Assembly (NCBI GenBank): GCA_903871935.1
Contig: CAIQIQ010000095.1
Coordinates: 1-64,000, forward strand
Reading direction: 5' to 3'
From: an uncultured Phycisphaerales bacterium
Lineage (GTDB): Bacteria; Planctomycetota; Phycisphaerae; Tepidisphaerales; Tepidisphaeraceae
DNA length: 64,000 nucleotides
The notes beneath the pieces are model-generated. The model did not search any database, was not told the origin of the DNA, and saw nothing but the letters and a program-made list of their open reading frames with translations. The position numbers and the translations under genes were made by a program. Of this stretch, positions 1 to 9,376 are shown one piece after another. The stretch's first letter is position 1. Every line of letters begins with the position of its first letter.

Positions 1-221
1 GCTTCACCCGGCCAAACACTTCCAAACGATTACGCTCTGTTCTGGACATACGAAGCTCATCCATCCGGCCGATATACCCCGGCCTCAAGGGTGACACTTC
101 TATTTGAGCTATGCCATGACAGTTCTACTCGCGCACAACACCGGCCATTCCCGAGCGCTTGCACCAGCGAGCGTCCGCGGCTAACACTTCTGCTCCGGTT
201 ACACGAAAGCAAAGGAACCCC

Positions 222-2315
222 ATGCTTTTGAGAATCGCCGCAATCCTGTGCGTCATTCCCGCCCTGGCCTCCAATCTCCAAGCTGCTGACCCGGCGGCTC
301 CGCCCGCAATCGGCTGGCGCGGGAATCTGACGGGATTGTTCCCCAACTCCACGGCGCCGCTGCAATGGTCGCTGGTCTCCACCGGTCCGACAGAAGGCAT
401 GGGGTGCGCGGCGACACTTCCGGCGGATGCAAGCGGGAAGGATGCCACGCCCGTCGCAGGCGGGTTGGTTACGAAGTGGCTGGCGATCGGGCCGTTCGAT
501 GTGAAGGATGGGAACGCGGAATTCGCCAAGGAACTGATTCCCGGCGAGATGACCCTTGCGCCCAAAGCGGGAGACAAGGTCGGGGAACTCGAATGGAAAG
601 CCGTGGCACCGGCCACCGATGGCGTGAGCTTTCTGAGCGTCGACGCCATCGGCGCAAAGGGGAAGATCAATCAGGGCGCGCTGGCGACGTCGTGCCTTTT
701 CGTGAAGAGCGCCGGGCGGCTGCGCGCAGTGGTTGAGCACCCCGTGCAGATGAAGGTCTTCGTCAACGGCACGGAAGTCTATTCCAAGGCGCAGCAGTGG
801 ATTGCCGTTGGCAGCGCGTATGGTCTCAGCAACAATCGCTGCGCGAACATCTGGCCGGCCGGTTCATCGTTTGAATTCGATGTGAAGCCCGGCTGGAACC
901 GTATCAGCGCAAGACTTATGAGTCCGCCGCGCGAAGGGTGGAACGACCTGAAATTCATGATGCGCCTGGGCGATGCTCCCCCGGTCAAGTACGAGCGAAG
1001 GAACATCCTGTGGGAGACGCCGCTGCCGGACCACAGTCATGGGGCACCGATCATCGTCGGGCAGCGGGTCTTCGTGACCAGCGAGCCGGACGAGTTGATC
1101 TGCATCGACAAGAACACCGGCAAACTGCTGTGGTCGGCGACGAACAATTACTATGATGCCACGCCCCAGTCCGACCGCGATGCCAATCCCGCTTTCAAGG
1201 AGAAGGTGGAACCGGTGGCGAAGCAGCTTGCGGAGGAAAAGGATCCCGCCAAGCGCTGGGCCGCCCGGAAGAAGCTGTACGATGTCCTCCAGGAAGTGGA
1301 CAAGGCCAGGTACACGATCAAGTTCGATGGCCACCTCCAGGGTCACTTCGAGATCGTCGGCTTCACCAACACCCCCGTGAGCGATGGCAAGTACATCTAT
1401 TTCTGGAACGGCGCCGGCGTGGCGGCGTGCTATGACGTCGATGGCAAGCGTCAGTGGATCCGGCGACTCGACGCCGAGAAACTTTTCTATTCCGCATCGC
1501 CTGCGGTTATCGGCGGCAAGCTCGCGGTGTATTTAGGCAAGATGTACGGGCTCGATGCCAGGACGGGCCAGACCACGTGGGAGCAACCGGAGGTCAACAA
1601 GACGGTGGCCGCCCTGCTCTCCGCGCGACTGGCCGGGGTAGATGTCTTTATCAGCCAGCAGGGCGAAGTGGTCCGTGCCTCGGATGGAAAGATGCTCTGG
1701 AAGAATCCCCATAAGATCACCAACGATACCGGCTGGGCGCCGCCGACGGTTCTGGGTGACGTGATGTATATTCCGTGGTACGGCACCGGCACGATGTGGA
1801 TCCTGGACTTTGCCGGCTGCACGGGCGATGAATGGAAGCCGAAGGAAGACTCGATCACCGGGATAGGCTCAGGCTTCCCCCGCCTGCCCACTGCGCCGCT
1901 GGGAATCCCGCGGGAGCAGACGGCCGGCTCGCCGCTGATCCATGATGGCAAGGCCTATATCATCGACTGGTGCGGCGGGTATTACGTAGTCGACCTGAAG
2001 ACGAAGAAGACGCTGGCCGCCAAGGCGCTATTGTCCGAGGGCGACGCCAACTATGTCGCCATGCCGGCCGCGGCGAGCTGCACGCTCATCGGCAGTCACA
2101 TCGTCGCCATGGACAACCAGGGACACTCGGTGGTGCTGGAGAGCGGCGGCGAGTGCACGGAGGTCGCCCGCAACCGCATTGCGATGCAGGTTCCGCGCGA
2201 GTGGGCCATTACCACACAGGAGTACACCAGCTACGCCCCGCCCGTCGCTGATGGTGATCGGCTCTATATCCGCGGCGAGCGGCACCTGTACTGCATTGGA
2301 GCATCGGCGCCATAG
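222..2315 (+). CDS. Secreted PQQ-type beta-propeller repeat protein
   Basis: Predicted 697-residue exported protein. The chosen ATG follows AAAGGA at a good distance and opens a signal peptide (about residues 1-21, ending in LQAA). An in-frame ATG 63 bases upstream would put 21 polar residues in front of it. The first ~270 residues include a jelly-roll-like stretch (FVNGTEVY). From about residue 270 the protein carries PQQ-type propeller blades, each with an acidic turn and a tryptophan: CIDKNTGKLLW, LDARTGQTTW, ASDGKMLWK. Such propellers usually act in binding or scaffolding; true quinoprotein dehydrogenases need extra cofactor residues that I cannot confirm here. Its stop lies 5 bases from the stop of the convergent MetE-like gene. 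The substrate is unknown. Confidence 0.75.
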   Translation: MLLRIAAILCVIPALASNLQAADPAAPPAIGWRGNLTGLFPNSTAPLQWSLVSTGPTEGMGCAATLPADASGKDATPVAGGLVTKWLAIGPFDVKDGNAEFAKELIPGEMTLAPKAGDKVGELEWKAVAPATDGVSFLSVDAIGAKGKINQGALATSCLFVKSAGRLRAVVEHPVQMKVFVNGTEVYSKAQQWIAVGSAYGLSNNRCANIWPAGSSFEFDVKPGWNRISARLMSPPREGWNDLKFMMRLGDAPPVKYERRNILWETPLPDHSHGAPIIVGQRVFVTSEPDELICIDKNTGKLLWSATNNYYDATPQSDRDANPAFKEKVEPVAKQLAEEKDPAKRWAARKKLYDVLQEVDKARYTIKFDGHLQGHFEIVGFTNTPVSDGKYIYFWNGAGVAACYDVDGKRQWIRRLDAEKLFYSASPAVIGGKLAVYLGKMYGLDARTGQTTWEQPEVNKTVAALLSARLAGVDVFISQQGEVVRASDGKMLWKNPHKITNDTGWAPPTVLGDVMYIPWYGTGTMWILDFAGCTGDEWKPKEDSITGIGSGFPRLPTAPLGIPREQTAGSPLIHDGKAYIIDWCGGYYVVDLKTKKTLAAKALLSEGDANYVAMPAAASCTLIGSHIVAMDNQGHSVVLESGGECTEVARNRIAMQVPREWAITTQEYTSYAPPVADGDRLYIRGERHLYCIGASAP

Positions 2316-2320
2316 CGCGA

Positions 2321-3334
2321 CTATCTACCGAGAAACAGGTCACGACCTTTGACCAGGTTGATCATCTTGCGGTCGGCGATGCTGCGTTTGTTCATCCAGA
2401 AACCGCAATCCGGATGTACCCAGGTGACTCGCCCCTCTCCCACGATTCTTGCCGCTGTTTCAATGCGCCGGGCGACTTCTTCGGGGCCCTCAACAGTATT
2501 CACTTTGACATCAATGACGCCGATGCCCAGGCCGATCTCAGGCCGCAGCCCATCCCTGAAGTGAGCCAACTCGTCGTATCCGCGGAAGGCGAATTCCAGC
2601 ACGACGTGATCGCAATGCAGGGCATTGAGATACCCAATCAGTTTGGCCCACGTGCCGCGCTGAATGCTCTGCCCGCCGTAGTTGCCAAAGCACATGTGGA
2701 CACCGCGCTCCCTGGCTTTGGTGGAGGCGTCCAGGATGAGGTTGATGCTGGCGGCGGCCCAATCGGATTCATGGGGATGGCCGGTGATGTTGGCTTCGTC
2801 GACCTGCAGAACATCCGGGTCGATGTCGGCAACCTGCTGTGCCAGGGCTGCCCCGATGGCCATCGCCAGGTCGGCGCGCGACGGGTAATGATGATCCATG
2901 AGCGTCTTGGCAAGCATGTGCGGTCCGGTCATGGTGAACTTCAGCGGATGGTTCGTCAGTGACCGCGCGCGGCGGTAGTCACGCGGAAGGTTGAGCGTTC
3001 CTTCGCCCACCGGGGCTTCAACAACGCCAGCCGGCTCAGCGCGAAAGCCCATGCCCTGCTGCCTGGCGAAATCCGCGATATCTCTGCGCGTGATCTGGCT
3101 GCGGATGCCGCTCATCGGCCGGGTGAAGTACTCAATCATTCCGTTGGTGTCGGGATGATTCACATCGAAGCGATAGAGTTCGCCATCAGCGATGACATCG
3201 ATCCCGGCCTGCTCCTGCGTTTGAAAGACGACCCGCGTGGCGTCGATCAACGCCTGCTGGCTGGGCGATGCAACAAGCCATTCGGGAACGGGATAGCTGC
3301 CAACGACTGTCGTTCTGATTGAGGGTTGGGACAT
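2321..3334 (-). CDS. MetE C-terminal-like, cobalamin-independent methyltransferase family
   Basis: 337 residues, about the size of the catalytic half of MetE alone. The zinc ligands of the family appear in order: HxC at H213/C215, a glutamate at E247 (LEFAF) and a cysteine at C310 (HPDCGFW). A conserved acidic patch (LQVDEAN, around 177-182) matches the homocysteine-binding region of MetE. Stand-alone C-terminal domains of this kind move methyl groups to thiols, but the methyl donor is often not methyltetrahydrofolate. I would therefore not name it metE. The start has a short GAGG upstream. It is convergent with the beta-propeller gene and divergent from the nitrilase gene, so it is probably monocistronic. 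Confidence 0.8.
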   Translation of the reverse strand: MSQPSIRTTVVGSYPVPEWLVASPSQQALIDATRVVFQTQEQAGIDVIADGELYRFDVNHPDTNGMIEYFTRPMSGIRSQITRRDIADFARQQGMGFRAEPAGVVEAPVGEGTLNLPRDYRRARSLTNHPLKFTMTGPHMLAKTLMDHHYPSRADLAMAIGAALAQQVADIDPDVLQVDEANITGHPHESDWAAASINLILDASTKARERGVHMCFGNYGGQSIQRGTWAKLIGYLNALHCDHVVLEFAFRGYDELAHFRDGLRPEIGLGIGVIDVKVNTVEGPEEVARRIETAARIVGEGRVTWVHPDCGFWMNKRSIADRKMINLVKGRDLFLGR

Positions 3335-3547
3335 GAATCCTCTATATGTTTGCTTCCATGCGAATGCAGGATCAGCTGGAGGCCACGTGGTGCCGCAACT
3401 GCGGTCATCTGCGACGGATTATACCCCTACCCCCTGCCTCCGGCTCGGTTCGCTCCGCCAAGGCGGCCAGTCTTGCGATGAGATCGCCCCCGTGTAGGAT
3501 CGTCGGTCAGTTTACTCTTCTTGAGCTCACAATCTTAAAGGGTTTGT

Positions 3548-4954
3548 ATGTACGAGCACCACATGCAATTCGCGCTTGCGGTACTGGCTTTTGCCTGCAC
3601 CGTGTGTTCCGCCAGTTCAGTCTTCTCCGGCACCGATTCGTTTCCGCCCGGCTGGATGGCCCGTTCGCCCAGGGATGAGATCCGCCCGGCATTCTCATAC
3701 GATCCCAAGGGCGGTCCAAAGAATGCCGGCAGCCTCATAATCACCCACGATCAGCGCAATGGGCTCGATGGCTGGTTTGGACGCTCCTATCCCGTCACCG
3801 GTGGCGACACCTACCGCTTCGAGGCGCTGCGCAAGTGCGCCGGCGTGGCCGTGCCGCGTCGCAGCGCCCTGGTCCGCATCATCTGGCAGGATGCCGAGGG
3901 CAAGATGGTGGCGCCCGATGTCGCCGAGGCGGAAAAGGGCGACCCGCGCGTGATCTGGAATGCCGAGCCGGAGCACCCCGCCGACGGCCAGACCGATCCT
4001 CAGGGCTGGACCACCGTCAGCGCTGTCTATCGCGCACCATCCAAGGCTACGCAAGCCATCCTCGAACTGCATTTGCAGTGGGCTTCCGGCGGGCGCGTAG
4101 AATGGAGCGAGATCACCTTCGCCAAGGCGGCTCCACTGCCAGCGCGGAAGGTCCGCCTGGCCACGGTCCACTACAAGCCCACCGGGAAATCCCCACGGGA
4201 TAACTGCCAGGAATACTCCCCGCTCATCGCTGAAGCTGCCAGGCAAAAGGCCGACCTGGTGGTACTGGGCGAAACGGTGACGATGGTGGGTGTAGGGAAA
4301 GGCCCCGTCGATGTCGCCGAACCGATCCCCGGCCCGACCACCGACTATTTCAGTTCCCTCGCAAAGCAATACCAGACCCACATCGTCGTCAGCCTCAACG
4401 AGCGCGAGGGACATCTCGTCTACAACGCTGCGGTCCTGCTCGGGCCTGATGGCAAGCTGATCGGCAAGTACCGCAAGATGTGCATGCCGCACAGCGAGGC
4501 CGAAAGCGGCGTCATGCCCGGCAACGACTATCCGGTGTTCGACACGAAATTCGGTAAGGTTGGCATGATGATCTGCTACGATGGCTTTTTCCCTGAAGTT
4601 GCCCGCGAACTGACCAATCGCGGCGCTGAAGTAATCGCGTGGCCGGTGTGGGGATGCAACCCCCTGCTGGGCAAGGCCCGCGCGTGTGAGAACCACATTT
4701 ACGTCATCAGCAGCACTTACAGCGACACCAAGGATGGCTGGATGATCTCCGCCATCTTTAATCCCGGCGGCAATCCGATTGCCACGGCCGATACGTGGGG
4801 CACGGTCGCCGTGGCCGAGGTCGATCTGAATCAGCCTTACATCGGGCCATACAACCTGGGCGACTTCCATGCGATGCTTCCGCGGCATCGGCCTGTACAG
4901 GTGGCGGAACCGGGTGTATCGCACCGAAATGTGAGCTTGGAGCACGTGAGATGA
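3548..4954 (+). CDS. Secreted carbon-nitrogen hydrolase (nitrilase superfamily) with N-terminal beta domain
   Basis: 468 residues. AAAGGG five bases upstream supports this ATG; a second ATG at codon 6 would also leave an intact signal peptide (ending near SASS). Residues ~30-195 look like a beta-sandwich or carbohydrate-binding-like domain. Residues ~200-450 form the nitrilase fold, with the catalytic triad visible as E242 (LGET), K310 (KYRK) and C343 (MICYDG). Nitrilase-fold enzymes hydrolyse nitriles, amides or carbamoyl compounds; the substrate here is not evident. The stop overlaps the ATG of the next gene by four bases (ATGA), so the two are probably translationally coupled. An exported two-domain form is less common than the usual cytoplasmic single-domain enzyme. 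Confidence 0.85.
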   Translation: MYEHHMQFALAVLAFACTVCSASSVFSGTDSFPPGWMARSPRDEIRPAFSYDPKGGPKNAGSLIITHDQRNGLDGWFGRSYPVTGGDTYRFEALRKCAGVAVPRRSALVRIIWQDAEGKMVAPDVAEAEKGDPRVIWNAEPEHPADGQTDPQGWTTVSAVYRAPSKATQAILELHLQWASGGRVEWSEITFAKAAPLPARKVRLATVHYKPTGKSPRDNCQEYSPLIAEAARQKADLVVLGETVTMVGVGKGPVDVAEPIPGPTTDYFSSLAKQYQTHIVVSLNEREGHLVYNAAVLLGPDGKLIGKYRKMCMPHSEAESGVMPGNDYPVFDTKFGKVGMMICYDGFFPEVARELTNRGAEVIAWPVWGCNPLLGKARACENHIYVISSTYSDTKDGWMISAIFNPGGNPIATADTWGTVAVAEVDLNQPYIGPYNLGDFHAMLPRHRPVQVAEPGVSHRNVSLEHVR

Positions 4955-5772
4955 AACTCGCCTTTAGCACTCTGTCCTGCCCGAGCTGGACTCTCGAACG
5001 CGCTGTTACCGCCGCCCGTGAGTATGGATACAGCGCTATCGAACTGCGCCTGATTGACGATCAGACGCTCACGCCAGCGCTGCTGCGTGCGAACCTCGAG
5101 CGCGTACGCCGGGCATTCGCCGGTTCAGGCATCGCCATTTGCGGTCTGGGCAGTTCGGCCCGGCTCGCCGACAACGCCCCCGAGCGAGCGCCTCACGAGC
5201 AGGAACTGCGCGAGCTGATTCCCATGGCGAAATCGCTCGGCGTCCCCATGATTCGCGTCTTTGGCGGCAATCGCCCTGCTGGTGCGGATGAGGCCCGAGG
5301 CATCACCAACGTGGCGGCGGGTCTGAGCACCGTTGCGCCCATGGCCGAGGATGCCGGTGTCTCGCTGCTGCTGGAGACGCACGACGACTTTTGTCGTTCC
5401 GAAGTGGTGGCTCGGGTGATGGCCCAGGCCCCCAGCCCGGCCGTTGGCGTCATCTGGGATTCGCATCACCCCTTCCGCCACGGCGATTCCATCGCCCTGA
5501 CCTGGAAGAATCTCGCGCCGCGGCTCAAGCACGTCCACATTAAGGATGCCCGTAAAAGCCCGACCGGAAAGGCCAGCGGCTGGGACCTGGTACTGCTGGG
5601 GGAGGGCGAGGTGCCGGTACGCGAGATGCTGCAAACGCTCAAGGCCAACGGCTATGACGGGTATGTTTCGGTGGAGTGGGAGAAGCGCTGGCACCCGGAC
5701 ATTCCCGATCCTGAGATAGCGCTGCCCCAGCACATGGCAAAGCTGCGCGAGTGGGGACTTCCGACTCGATAG
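4951..5772 (+). CDS. Sugar phosphate isomerase/epimerase (xylose isomerase-like TIM barrel)
   Basis: 273 residues starting at the ATG that overlaps the preceding stop codon. The sequence fits the AP-endonuclease-2/xylose-isomerase-like barrel: an N-terminal strand with a buried serine/cysteine patch (FSTLSCPSW), a LLLETHDDF segment carrying the first metal-binding glutamate, VIWDSHHPF, a histidine pair in VHIKDAR, and a C-terminal VSVEWEKRW with the last acidic ligand. These enzymes isomerise or epimerise keto sugars or inositol derivatives using a divalent metal. Coupling to the secreted nitrilase-type gene suggests a shared pathway, but the substrate cannot be read from the sequence. Confidence 0.85.
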   Translation: MKLAFSTLSCPSWTLERAVTAAREYGYSAIELRLIDDQTLTPALLRANLERVRRAFAGSGIAICGLGSSARLADNAPERAPHEQELRELIPMAKSLGVPMIRVFGGNRPAGADEARGITNVAAGLSTVAPMAEDAGVSLLLETHDDFCRSEVVARVMAQAPSPAVGVIWDSHHPFRHGDSIALTWKNLAPRLKHVHIKDARKSPTGKASGWDLVLLGEGEVPVREMLQTLKANGYDGYVSVEWEKRWHPDIPDPEIALPQHMAKLREWGLPTR

Positions 5773-5789
5773 TCGCGGGCGTACGTACG

Positions 5790-6551
5790 TCAGGAGATCC
5801 AGCGGCCACGGGCGGTAATGATCCAGCGATCGCCCTTCTTGCGGCAGCCGAAGGTGCTGCCTGATCCGGCCCAGCCAGAGCCCGTGCCGGTGGTGACAGT
5901 GGCGCGATCGTTCCCCTCGCGCTTCACGGATTGGATGTGCTCTTGGGAAACAAAAGGCGGAGCTGCCCCGTTATGCAACTCTTCCTGGACCAATCGGATC
6001 AGGGCGAGGACGTCGCCGTCGGGGAGGTCCGAGGGACAACGGAATGGATATGATGCATCGGGCAGTGCAGACGGGCGCGCATTAAGTGATTGGGGGACAG
6101 GGCCTATCAGCGCGTAGGGCTGCATGTCGGCGGGAGCGATCTGCGCATTGGGCCAATTGGCTATCCCCGGGTAGATATCGCAGAACGCCCCTCGGGACAA
6201 TGACGAGTTGGAGGGTTTGGGCAAGAAGTAGACGCAACCATTCCACTGGACGCGGTTGTTGAGGCGGTATGAATTGTGGATCTCGAGATACCAGATTGGC
6301 TGGGTCGTGTCGGCAGCGTGGCGCAGGTATTGAACGATCTTGGCCAGATCCTCTTGTTCCAAGGGGATGGCACTGCGATCGCGATAGAGGACGGTGAACT
6401 CAGTCGGTGAGGTCGTCGCGGTGCGCGGGCCGGTCGGCCACGTGGTGAGGTACGGCCGTGTTGTCGGACTGTGTCTCTGGCAGGAGTTGAGACAGAGAGA
6501 TGCGGTCAACGCAGCAATGTAGAGCGGACGACGCATGGCTTGCTCCGTCAT
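5790..6551 (-). CDS. Putative lipoprotein of unknown function
   Basis: 253 residues. The ATG overlaps the stop of the upstream gene by four bases. A second ATG at codon 6 (6536) would also be reasonable. A hydrophobic stretch followed by CLNSC (C24) fits a lipobox. The mature part is rich in Pro, Ser and Thr at first. It ends in a Gly/Ser-rich segment (GTGSGWAGSGSTFG) and a WIITARGRW tail that recalls short beta-rich domains. I recognise no enzyme motif. It is the last gene of the long minus-strand run. Confidence 0.6.
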   Translation of the reverse strand: MTEQAMRRPLYIAALTASLCLNSCQRHSPTTRPYLTTWPTGPRTATTSPTEFTVLYRDRSAIPLEQEDLAKIVQYLRHAADTTQPIWYLEIHNSYRLNNRVQWNGCVYFLPKPSNSSLSRGAFCDIYPGIANWPNAQIAPADMQPYALIGPVPQSLNARPSALPDASYPFRCPSDLPDGDVLALIRLVQEELHNGAAPPFVSQEHIQSVKREGNDRATVTTGTGSGWAGSGSTFGCRKKGDRWIITARGRWIS

Positions 6552-7861
6552 TTCCCAACCTTCACCTCCACGCGATCGGCGCCGATGCTTCCCAGCAACT
6601 CGATGAGCAGGCTCCCGTCGACAACTGCCGCCGCGGCGAGCATGTCTTTCCCGTTGACGCTCATCACCTTGGGCGCTTCGCCCGTCCAGCCTTTGATCTT
6701 GAAGACCGGGGCAAGGCCGGCGGAGCCTTCATTGCCTGCAAATGCAAAACTCAACGGCCCAGGGCCCTTAAGCACGTAACAGCCCTCGGACTCGTTGAAG
6801 CCATCCTTGTTAAAGTCGCCGGGGTCATCGGTTACCACTTCAGCGCCGGTAATCCTGGCCGGTTTGCGGTAGTCGGCCGCCACGCCCAAGCCGTCTGCCG
6901 GGGCCTTGAATTCCGGCAGCAGGCTGCTGCCGGCGGCGCCCAACTGGATCATGCACGCCCAGGTGGACTGATATCCCTTGTCCATCACGATCCCGTTACT
7001 GCCGTAGCCGGCGCGGTCCCAGCCGAGTTGGCCGGCCGGCCCGTGCCGCATGTGTCGCGTGAACAGCGCCTGCTGCTCGGCCGGGATGGTGATCATCAGC
7101 CCGGCTTTGACCGCCGCCGATGTTGGGTAGGCCATCGTCAGTTCCTCGGCTTTGTCAGCGCCCTTCCACTCTGGGTGCGCGGGTGTGCCAAAGCCCATCG
7201 GCTCACCGCTGGGGTTGGCCGTCTGCGCTGAACTGATCATCAGATGCGGCCCGTACTCGCTGCTCCAGTGGAAAGGCTTCTCGCCGTTGTTCTGGACCGT
7301 AACCTGCGAGATGATTCGCCCCGCCGGGTAAAACGTGTAGATGCCGCTGACGGTGAAATCGGTGTGAACCTGCTTGCTCCACCAGACGAACTCGGACTTC
7401 ACGCGGACGCGGATGCGCGCTGGCGACTGTTCGATCACCTGAAGGTCGCCTGTGGCCTTCAGATCATTGTGCCCGGACGACGGCCAATCCGCGCAGCCGT
7501 CATACGCGGGCTGTGTGCTCGCGGCCACCTTGTACTGGGCCCCGTGCCAGCCGATCTCCAGCAATCCACGGTCGGCAAACGCCAGGTTCTGTTTTGCCTG
7601 GGGATCGTTCTGCAAGTCGAACAGTTGGGAGATCCCGCCGCCGGTGCGCTGGGTGACGACCGCCTTGTAGACCCCGGGCGAGATGATGCTGATCGATCGC
7701 TCGGCGGGCGCGCCCCCGCTATCGATTGCCTCCATCATCGCTGCGGAGACATCCGCCGCCCGAGCCATCATGGTGGATGCAATGATCAGCCCTGCCATGG
7801 CAAAAGCCCGGAACAACCGCCCGACGGCAAACATCGCATGACCTCGACTCGTCGATTTCAT
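6548..7861 (-). CDS. Secreted protein of unknown function, mutarotase-like beta-sandwich suspected
   Basis: 437 residues from the ATG that follows AAAGGAG at ideal spacing; an ATG 33 bases further upstream lacks this. The signal peptide runs to about residue 35 (MMARAAD). The body is rich in beta strands and aromatics, with phrases such as YPAGRIISQVTVQNNG and FHWSSEYGPHLMIS that recall galactose-mutarotase-like or polysaccharide-lyase beta-sandwiches. No catalytic signature is certain. It sits between the PIG-L deacetylase (26 bases upstream) and a lipoprotein (four-base overlap), so it is probably part of one transcript that handles extracellular sugars. Confidence 0.65.
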   Translation of the reverse strand: MKSTSRGHAMFAVGRLFRAFAMAGLIIASTMMARAADVSAAMMEAIDSGGAPAERSISIISPGVYKAVVTQRTGGGISQLFDLQNDPQAKQNLAFADRGLLEIGWHGAQYKVAASTQPAYDGCADWPSSGHNDLKATGDLQVIEQSPARIRVRVKSEFVWWSKQVHTDFTVSGIYTFYPAGRIISQVTVQNNGEKPFHWSSEYGPHLMISSAQTANPSGEPMGFGTPAHPEWKGADKAEELTMAYPTSAAVKAGLMITIPAEQQALFTRHMRHGPAGQLGWDRAGYGSNGIVMDKGYQSTWACMIQLGAAGSSLLPEFKAPADGLGVAADYRKPARITGAEVVTDDPGDFNKDGFNESEGCYVLKGPGPLSFAFAGNEGSAGLAPVFKIKGWTGEAPKVMSVNGKDMLAAAAVVDGSLLIELLGSIGADRVEVKVGK

Positions 7862-7887
7862 GACCGCTCCTTTACTCGTCGTCGCTA

Positions 7888-8640
7888 TCACCAAACAGGC
7901 AGGTCATTCCGCACGCGCGTGGCGCGCGCCACGTGCGTCATCGTCATGCTCCCGTACGTTTGCCACATGGGCTGGGCGAACGCCACGCCGTGGCGCATTC
8001 CCCAGAAGGCCGTTACCACCTCGTAGTTCCGCTTGAATGCCCGTCCGGACTCCGCTCCAAACACCGCTGCCCGCGCTTTGCACTGCATCGCCCGGAACGC
8101 CACCTCCATGTCCTCAGACACATCCACGACAAAATCCGGCTCGTGCAGCTCGTTGACGTCCACCTCAATCTCATACATACCCGCCCCGCGCAAGTCACAC
8201 GGCGGGTAGTCACCCGCGATCCCGCCGTGCCCCACGTAATAGATCACATCCCGCATCGTCCAGGACAGGTTGCGGTGATCCGCGTGGCAGTCCCACGGCG
8301 TCGGATAGAGCAGGATGTTGGCCTTCAGGCGCCGCAGCGCGTTGACCAACTTCATCTTCATCTCCATGGTCGGGATGATCTTGTTGCACGGCACATCCAA
8401 AAACTCCGCCTTCACGCCCAGGATGCGACAGATCTCCCGCCCCTCGATTTCACGGAGCACGGCGATCTTCTCCTGCTCAGCCCCCGGCGGGCGCACGGTC
8501 TCACCCAGCGTCACGCTGAGCTGCCACACCTCGTGGCCGGCCTTGACATACTTGGCCGCCAAGGCTCCGCAGCAGCAGATGTCATCCGGGTGTGCTGCAA
8601 CCACAACCACTCTCATCTTCGATGAACTCTTCTTTGCCAT
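7888..8640 (-). CDS. PIG-L family deacetylase
   Basis: 250 residues. The start is set by AAAGGA about eight bases upstream; longer in-frame readings have no ribosome site. The family's zinc motif is clear: AHPDD at residues 16-20 (H17 and D20 as ligands, D19 as general base) and CHADHR at 118-123 with H122 as the third ligand. LmbE/PIG-L enzymes remove N-acetyl groups from N-acetylglucosamine-type sugars or related compounds. There is no signal peptide, so it should act in the cytoplasm. Its neighbours are secreted proteins and an FAD oxidoreductase, which fits a role in processing an imported amino sugar or glycoside. The exact substrate is unknown. Confidence 0.88.
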   Translation of the reverse strand: MAKKSSSKMRVVVVAAHPDDICCCGALAAKYVKAGHEVWQLSVTLGETVRPPGAEQEKIAVLREIEGREICRILGVKAEFLDVPCNKIIPTMEMKMKLVNALRRLKANILLYPTPWDCHADHRNLSWTMRDVIYYVGHGGIAGDYPPCDLRGAGMYEIEVDVNELHEPDFVVDVSEDMEVAFRAMQCKARAAVFGAESGRAFKRNYEVVTAFWGMRHGVAFAQPMWQTYGSMTMTHVARATRVRNDLPVW

Positions 8641-8735
8641 GGCACGTTTCCTTTCGTTTAGTCTCGCATTCACTCCGCCCACGCTCCCGTTGCAGGACTG
8701 AAACGGGGCCGCAGGAACTCTGTTCCTATCTCCCG

Positions 8736-9227
8736 TCATCGCTTCAGTCGCTTCCGGACAACAGAATCATACTCCTGAGCCGGGAGGACCCCGCGGCTGC
8801 CGTCAACATACATCACATTACAGCCCAATGAGCCGTGATTGGCTAGCGGCTCCAAGATCAAGATGTCACGATTTGCGAATCGCGGCCTCGGGGGTGTTGC
8901 CAGATACCAGTAACTGCCAAAGGGAACTGCGTTCGGCCAAGACTGCGGAATCTCACTGCCAGCTTGAGGGGCGGCCCTGTGACTGGCAGGACATTGTGGA
9001 GCCGGACCGGACCATCCCCACCGTTTACTTAAGTACTCCATGAGGTCAGCGGGCACCGCTCCGTGGCTCTCATCCAGATGAGTTCTGATCGCCATATCAA
9101 TTCCGCCAAAATTCGATGAACAACTACCCATATCCGCTCGGTACCGAACCCACTCCAGCCCTAACCAGATACCCAGGGCGGTCACGACAACAAGACAGCA
9201 TGCCCAGAAACGTCGATGCATGACCAT
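8736..9227 (-). CDS. Pseudopilin-like single-pass membrane protein (DG tail motif)
   Basis: About 163 residues, taking the first of two closely spaced ATGs (9227 and 9221) behind AAGGAG. One N-terminal membrane segment (WACCLVVVTALGIWLGL) follows two arginines. The C-terminal NVMYVDGSRG resembles the DG motif at the end of the planctomycete pseudopilin-derived (DUF1559-type) proteins. A second protein of this style lies at 57850-58545. The N-terminus does not show a clean prepilin peptidase site. The function in this lineage is unsettled; display in or across the membrane is inferred. Confidence 0.6.
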   Translation of the reverse strand: MVMHRRFWACCLVVVTALGIWLGLEWVRYRADMGSCSSNFGGIDMAIRTHLDESHGAVPADLMEYLSKRWGWSGPAPQCPASHRAAPQAGSEIPQSWPNAVPFGSYWYLATPPRPRFANRDILILEPLANHGSLGCNVMYVDGSRGVLPAQEYDSVVRKRLKR

Positions 9228-9376
9228 CACCTCGCGCTCCTTGATTGCGCCGACAGGCCAACTGCATATTTGGCACGACAAGGACAATTCCTATCACCGT
9301 TCGCTCTAGCGAATGGTGATCTAACACTTCCTGATTACGGCTCCGACATACCACTCTACCGCCTCATTCCGCCGTC

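Noticed and set aside
3695..4945. 416-codon open frame opposite the nitrilase gene
   Set aside because: Antisense shadow; the plus-strand protein has a complete catalytic triad.
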